Source of the DNA: Phycisphaerales bacterium
GTDB lineage: Bacteria; Planctomycetota; Phycisphaerae; Phycisphaerales; SM1A02
Reading direction: 5' to 3'
Assembly: GCA_029260575.1 (NCBI GenBank)
Contig: JAJDDB010000027.1
Location: 436,501 to 500,500, forward strand
Length of the DNA: 64,000 nt
The first letter of the stretch is position 1, and each line of letters begins with the position of its first letter. Made by a program: the position numbers and the translations under genes. The notes beneath the pieces were generated by a model. It did not search any database. It was not told where the DNA came from and saw nothing but the letters and a program-made list of their open reading frames with translations. Shown here piece after piece: positions 60,628-64,000 of this stretch.

Positions 60628-61005
60628 ATGCTGGCGATATGCATCACTATTTTTGTTTTGGCGCTTCTCGAAGGCGGGTGGTTTGCGTTTGATGGTGCGC
60701 ATGCGCTGATGCGCGGCGACTATGTGACGCCGAAGTCCGGACAACACGCAGGTCAACTCGGACCGTGGAAGCATGTTGTTCGCGCGGTGGGGATTGAACC
60801 GCGCTCAACACTTATGAAGTGGATTCATGTTGTGCTGGGCGTGAGCTGGTTGGTTGTGTTGGTGTGCTTTGCGGTGAAGCTGCAATGGGCATGGTGGGGA
60901 ATGTTGCTGGCTGCGGTTGCGGGGTTGTGGTATCTGCCGTTCGGGACGCTTTTGAGTGTCGTGCAGATCGTGTTGCTGGTTGTGCTGCGCGGGCGGATGG
61001 GTTGA
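60628..61005 (+). CDS. Hypothetical membrane protein
   Basis: 125 residues with four hydrophobic segments (MLAICITIFVLALLEGGWFA, WIHVVLGVSWLVVLVCFAVK, WGMLLAAVAGLWYLPFG, LSVVQIVLLVVL). It follows the zinc-ribbon membrane gene by 12 nt and is probably co-transcribed. No family recognised. Confidence 0.6.
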   Translation: MLAICITIFVLALLEGGWFAFDGAHALMRGDYVTPKSGQHAGQLGPWKHVVRAVGIEPRSTLMKWIHVVLGVSWLVVLVCFAVKLQWAWWGMLLAAVAGLWYLPFGTLLSVVQIVLLVVLRGRMG

Positions 61006-61045
61006 CAGACGTTTCGCCGATGGCAGGAGAACACAAGAGCGCCAA

Positions 61046-61063
61046 CGGCGGGCAAGCCTGCCG
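61046..61063. terminator. Hairpin at a convergent junction, terminator-like
   Basis: CGGCGGGC-AA-GCCTGCCG, 8-bp stem with one mismatch, in the 72-nt gap between the membrane protein gene (plus) and uvrC (minus). No T-run. Its core GGGCAAGCC is shared with 57708-57723. Confidence 0.4.
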
Positions 61064-61077
61064 GCTCAACGATTGCG

Positions 61078-62442
61078 CTATTCTTCCAGCACCTGTTTGC
61101 GGCGGAGGATGTGGTGGTAGTGCTGCGCGAAACGGTGGGCTTCATCGCGGATGGCCTGGCAGAGTTTGAGGCCGGGGTTCTGCCGGCCGAGGCGTATCGG
61201 TTCGGTTTTGCTTTGCGTGTAGATGAGTTCCTCGCGTTTGGCCAGTGAGATGACCATCGGCGGCTGGACATCAAGTTGTTCGAACGCTTGCAGTGCGGCG
61301 TGCAACTGGCCGAGGCCGCCGTCGATGAGAATGACATCGGGATAGAGTTCGTTGCCCTGGCCGGCGTCACGGTATCTGCGGCTGACGACTTCGCGGATGG
61401 CCATGTAATCATCATTGTCTGCGGTGCGAATGTTGTAGCGCCGGTAACCTTCCTTGAACGGCCGGCCGTCGATGAATGCGACTTTGCTGCCGACTGTTTC
61501 GCCCCCCTGCAGGTGGGCGATGTCGATTGCTTCGATTGCGCGAACGGGTTTTTCCAGGCCGAGTGTTCGCTGCAGTGATTGAAGGCCTTTGCTGGGGTCG
61601 CCGGAGAAGACGGTGACTTCGGGCTGCCAGTCGTCAGCTCCCCCGCTTTTGAACTGGGGCTGGCGGTCGTCGAGCCGTTCGATGGCTTTGATCTGATCGC
61701 GCAAAGCAGCGGCGCGTTCATATTCACGTTGTTCAGCGGCGCGGATCATTTCGGTGCGCAACTCACGGAGCATAACACTGCGCTTGGAGTTGATGAAGCG
61801 CAGGAAGTGATCGATGTCGTTGCGATAGTCATCTGTGGTGATGCGATTGGCGCATGGTGCAGTGCATTGGCCGATTGCGTGCAAGAGGCATGGGCGGAAG
61901 TGGCTGTTCCTGGGATCGTCAGCTTTGATGTCGAGCGTACACGTGCGGTATTTGAAGACGCGCTGCAGGAGTTGGATTGATTCGCGCAGTGCATAGACGG
62001 ATGTGAACGGCCCGAAGACGCGTGCGCCTTTGTATTGCGGTTCACTCGGCTGGCGTGTGATGTACACAGCTGGAAACTCATCGCGCATGGTGACGACGAG
62101 ATATGGGAACGTCTTGTCATCGGTAAGGAGGCTGTTGAAGCGCGGGCGGATATCTTTGATGAGGCGGGCTTCGGTGAGAAGTGCTTCCCATTCGCCTTCG
62201 CAATCGATCGTTTCGAAATACGCGACCAGTTCAAGCATCGGCTGTTTCTTCGGGCCGAGGTCGGTTGATGTGATGAAATACGACCCGACGCGGCTGCGCA
62301 GCGAGGACGCCTTGCCGACGTAGAGCACCCTGCCCTCGGCGTCTTTCATGAGATAGACGCCGGGCGTTTTAGGGAGCATTCGAGCGGATTCGCTGAGGCG
62401 CTTCATCCGTTCGATGCGGGATTCGGATGTGGAGCCGTCCAT
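61078..62442 (-). CDS. uvrC: UvrC-like excinuclease subunit, short form
   Basis: 454 residues. GIY-YIG nuclease (LPKTPGVYLMKDAEGRVLYV, GKASSLRSRVGSYF), UVR motif (EQREYERAAALRDQIKAIER), and RNase H-like second nuclease (IEAIDIAHLQGGETVGSKVA, ELYPDVILIDGGLGQLHAAL, EAHRFAQHYHH) with the expected acidic and His residues. The usual C-terminal helix-hairpin-helix DNA-binding region (roughly another 100-150 residues in full-length UvrC) is absent. The gene ends cleanly, so this looks like a natural short form. Confidence 0.92.
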   Translation of the reverse strand: MDGSTSESRIERMKRLSESARMLPKTPGVYLMKDAEGRVLYVGKASSLRSRVGSYFITSTDLGPKKQPMLELVAYFETIDCEGEWEALLTEARLIKDIRPRFNSLLTDDKTFPYLVVTMRDEFPAVYITRQPSEPQYKGARVFGPFTSVYALRESIQLLQRVFKYRTCTLDIKADDPRNSHFRPCLLHAIGQCTAPCANRITTDDYRNDIDHFLRFINSKRSVMLRELRTEMIRAAEQREYERAAALRDQIKAIERLDDRQPQFKSGGADDWQPEVTVFSGDPSKGLQSLQRTLGLEKPVRAIEAIDIAHLQGGETVGSKVAFIDGRPFKEGYRRYNIRTADNDDYMAIREVVSRRYRDAGQGNELYPDVILIDGGLGQLHAALQAFEQLDVQPPMVISLAKREELIYTQSKTEPIRLGRQNPGLKLCQAIRDEAHRFAQHYHHILRRKQVLEE

Positions 62443-62588
62443 GTGCGGGCAATGGTAGGTCGCTACCTGCCAAAGATTTCATGTGGTTTTATCCAGACTG
62501 CATGAATGACAGTCCGGTTCTGTGCGTTAGACTGATGGTGGTTCGCATCACGCAGCCGCCACGCATATCAAACAGACTCAATGAAACC

Positions 62589-62600
62589 GGCCGTACGGCC
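62589..62600. promoter_or_regulatory. Palindrome upstream of the Cys-rich repeat protein
   Basis: GGCCGTACGGCC, a perfect 12-nt palindrome, 32 nt before the ATG. A repressor site or chance. GGGAGG ribosome binding site lies between it and the ATG. Confidence 0.3.
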
Positions 62601-62632
62601 ACACACCACATATTTGGGAGGTTGATTCCAAG

Positions 62633-63616
62633 ATGAAGAAGATGAACATGTTTGCGTCCTGTTTGGCTGCTCTGTGTCTTACGGCGGCGGCTTCGGCCCT
62701 CGTCCCGTGTGACAAGCAGTCCGAGTGCTCGTCCGCAAAGGCCAAAACCGTCGCCCAGGTCCAGAACAGCGATTCCTGCGCCATCGGCGAAGCGGCCCGC
62801 GCATACGTCGCCCAGGTCACTGAACTGATGACCGAAGTCGAAACTGACATGTGCCCCGGCGGCGCATCCGTCATGGCCCTGATGGCTGTTCTCGGTGAAA
62901 ACGATGAATACAAGCCGATGGTCGCTGCCTTCGAGCAGTTCATGGCTGAGCAGATGCAGAAGAGCCAGGCCAACGCACAGATCAACGCAACCAGCGATTG
63001 CGCCACCAAATGCTCCGGTGCCGCGAAACCCGTTGCACAGATCAACGCCAGCGATTGCGCCACCAAATGCTCCGGTGCCGCTAAGCCCGTTGCACAGATC
63101 AACGCCAGTGATTGCGCCACCAAATGCTCCGGTGCCGCTAAGCCCGTTGCACAGATCAACGCCAGCGACTGCGCGACCAAGTGCTCCGGCGCTGCAAAGC
63201 CCGTTGCTCAAGTCAACGCCAGTGACTGCGCAAGCAAGTGCTCCGGCAGCAAGACTGTTGCCCAAGTCACCACTGAGACCGGCTGCAGCAGCGCAACCAA
63301 AGCAGTCGCACAGGTCACCGGCGAGAGCCAGTGCAGCAAAGCTGCCCAGGCCCGCTACACCGCCTACGGCTGCACCAACTGCGATCAGATCGCACGCGTT
63401 GCCGCACGCAGCTACATGAACATTCTCATCGAGCTGAAGAAGGTAGCCGGCGTCGAAGGTTGCCCGATGGATGTGGCTAACAAGACCCTGGCTGCTGTGA
63501 TGGCTGACCTGCAGACCGAAATGGCTGCGGCTGAAGCTGATAATGCTGAGGTCGTTGCGGTCAATCTGGGTGCGGTCAGCGAGAAGGCATCCGGCTGCTG
63601 CGCTTCCAAGAAGTGA
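62633..63616 (+). CDS. Secreted Cys-rich tandem-repeat protein
   Basis: 327 residues. Signal peptide MKKMNMFASCLAALCLTAAA ending SALVP. A first domain (IGEAARAYVAQVTELMTEVE, ALMAVLGENDEYKPMVAAFE), then the repeat AQINASDCATKCSGAAKPV, about four good copies and degenerate ones, each with a CxxxC pair. A C-terminal domain follows (CTNCDQIARVAARSYMNILI, EGCPMDVANKTLAAVMADLQ) ending in CCASKK. GGGAGG lies before the ATG. Many paired cysteines suggest disulphides or metal binding outside the cytoplasm. No family recognised. Confidence 0.75.
   Translation: MKKMNMFASCLAALCLTAAASALVPCDKQSECSSAKAKTVAQVQNSDSCAIGEAARAYVAQVTELMTEVETDMCPGGASVMALMAVLGENDEYKPMVAAFEQFMAEQMQKSQANAQINATSDCATKCSGAAKPVAQINASDCATKCSGAAKPVAQINASDCATKCSGAAKPVAQINASDCATKCSGAAKPVAQVNASDCASKCSGSKTVAQVTTETGCSSATKAVAQVTGESQCSKAAQARYTAYGCTNCDQIARVAARSYMNILIELKKVAGVEGCPMDVANKTLAAVMADLQTEMAAAEADNAEVVAVNLGAVSEKASGCCASKK
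62975..63352. repeat. 57-bp tandem repeat within the Cys-rich gene
   Basis: Units at 62975 (60 bp, one extra codon), 63035, 63092, 63149 (57 bp each), 63206 (54 bp), then degenerate 48- and 45-bp units. Units 63035 and 63092 are almost identical at the DNA level, a sign of recent expansion. Confidence 0.9.
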
Positions 63617-63646
63617 TTGCTGATTAGACAGCTTCAATACACGAAT

Positions 63647-63682
63647 CAACGCCCGGCCAGTTTGGTCGGGCGTTGTTCATTT
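63647..63682 (+). terminator. Rho-independent terminator
   Basis: CAACGCCCG pairs with CGGGCGTTG, with an inner GCCA/TGGT extension and a 3-nt loop, followed by a T-containing tail (TTCATTT). It lies 31 nt after the stop of the Cys-rich gene. Confidence 0.8.
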
Positions 63683-63925
63683 GAACACGGTTATCAGCCT
63701 TTCAGCGGTATCAAACTACGCCGGTCCACCAGCTTGACCTGCGATTTCGGCCACTGAGGGGGTGCCAATACGGCAGAATCGTGAAATTACAGCACCCCAA
63801 GTGCATGCTCGCACTACAATCGACGTTCTACGTTCGAAAGTCGACCCGGCAGGCAATGGAGCCGGCGGGTCATGGGCACTGGGAGCCCACGATTCAACCA
63901 TTACCTGCTACGGAGGTCCATCCCA
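63683..63925 (+). promoter_or_regulatory. Intergenic region with two stem-loops before a lipoprotein gene
   Basis: This is the rest of a 309-nt gap. Near 63843-63871 CCGGC/GCCGG plus flanking GAC/GTC form a strong stem-loop; near 63873-63889 TGGGC/GCCCA forms a second. They lie in the likely 5' leader of the lipoprotein gene. They match no riboswitch I know. No gene is seen in the gap. Confidence 0.35.
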
Positions 63926-64000
63926 ATGAAAGTATTCATGAATGTCCTTGCTGTCTGTTGTCTGCTGGTCGTTGTCGGCTGCTCTTCGAGCGATGACGTT
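63926..64000 (+). CDS. Lipoprotein, 3' end outside the window
   Basis: GGAGGT lies 9 nt before the ATG at 63926. The 25 visible residues are a lipoprotein signal: MKVFMNVLAVCCLLVVVGCS with lipobox VVGC, then SSDDV. Only the signal peptide is in the window, so no function can be given. Confidence 0.75.
   Translation, partial: MKVFMNVLAVCCLLVVVGCSSSDDV

Noticed and set aside
63716-63996. Two short frames near the right end
   Set aside because: They lack start signals, and the plus-strand one (63781-63996) conflicts with the lipoprotein start at 63926, which has a strong ribosome binding site and signal peptide.

Overview
The window looks like chromosomal DNA of a planctomycete of the Phycisphaerae type. 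The evidence is indirect: tandem dockerin-like repeats of the form DVFDLLDLLSAWG, a PEP-CTERM-like VPAPA tail, several small membrane proteins with CGYDLRG-type zinc ribbons, FG-GAP and PA14 secreted proteins, and a complete flagellar export and motor block with BamD/LptE-like outer-membrane genes. No rRNA, tRNA, CRISPR array, transposase or integrase was recognised.

Layout. Positions 1-4217 hold poorly characterised small genes (one GNAT, several unknowns) interspersed with two short-period repeat arrays: a heptanucleotide array at 2848-2919 and thirteen 21-bp units at 3789-4061. Positions 4218-12473 are a leftward metabolic block: pntAa-pntAb-pntB (transhydrogenase), korA-korB (2-oxoacid:ferredoxin oxidoreductase), a two-domain dCTP deaminase and a GNAT-ASCH fusion. 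The last four are joined by 4-nt overlaps. Positions 12689-24399 carry an FHA-fused secretion ATPase, a NUDIX protein, a DUF2007-type zinc-ribbon protein, an ALDH7-like dehydrogenase, an EamA transporter, a secreted lipase-like dockerin protein, an orphan CoA-transferase B subunit and PEP carboxylase.

Positions 24407-36746 are a leftward type IV pilus or type II secretion operon: PilZ protein, PilB, PilC, a major pilin, GspH/PilV/PilW-like minor pilins, two PilX-like proteins, an FG-GAP protein, a PilM-PilN fusion, PilO-like and PilP-like proteins. The two PilX-like genes share a 358-bp module (about 95 % identical by eye) but end in unrelated domains, PA14 in one and CBM6-like in the other. 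With the adjacent FG-GAP protein in the PilY1 position, this suggests a pilus tip or adhesin set with exchangeable ligand-binding ends. I consider it the best candidate for an undescribed system here.

Positions 37992-51257 are the flagellar block: motA-motB-fliL-fliN-fliO-fliP-fliQ-fliR-flhB-flhA-flhF-flhG, a small membrane protein, and fliA. FlhB has NPEH where NPTH is usual. Positions 51408-56253 carry a lipid kinase, a TPR protein, LptE and FtsH. The right end has a lipoprotein gene broken by one in-frame TGA, a Cys-rich unknown gene behind a perfect 20-nt palindrome, a YggU protein, zinc-ribbon and membrane proteins, a short UvrC lacking the C-terminal HhH region, a secreted Cys-rich protein with a 19-residue tandem repeat, and the start of a lipoprotein gene cut by the window edge.
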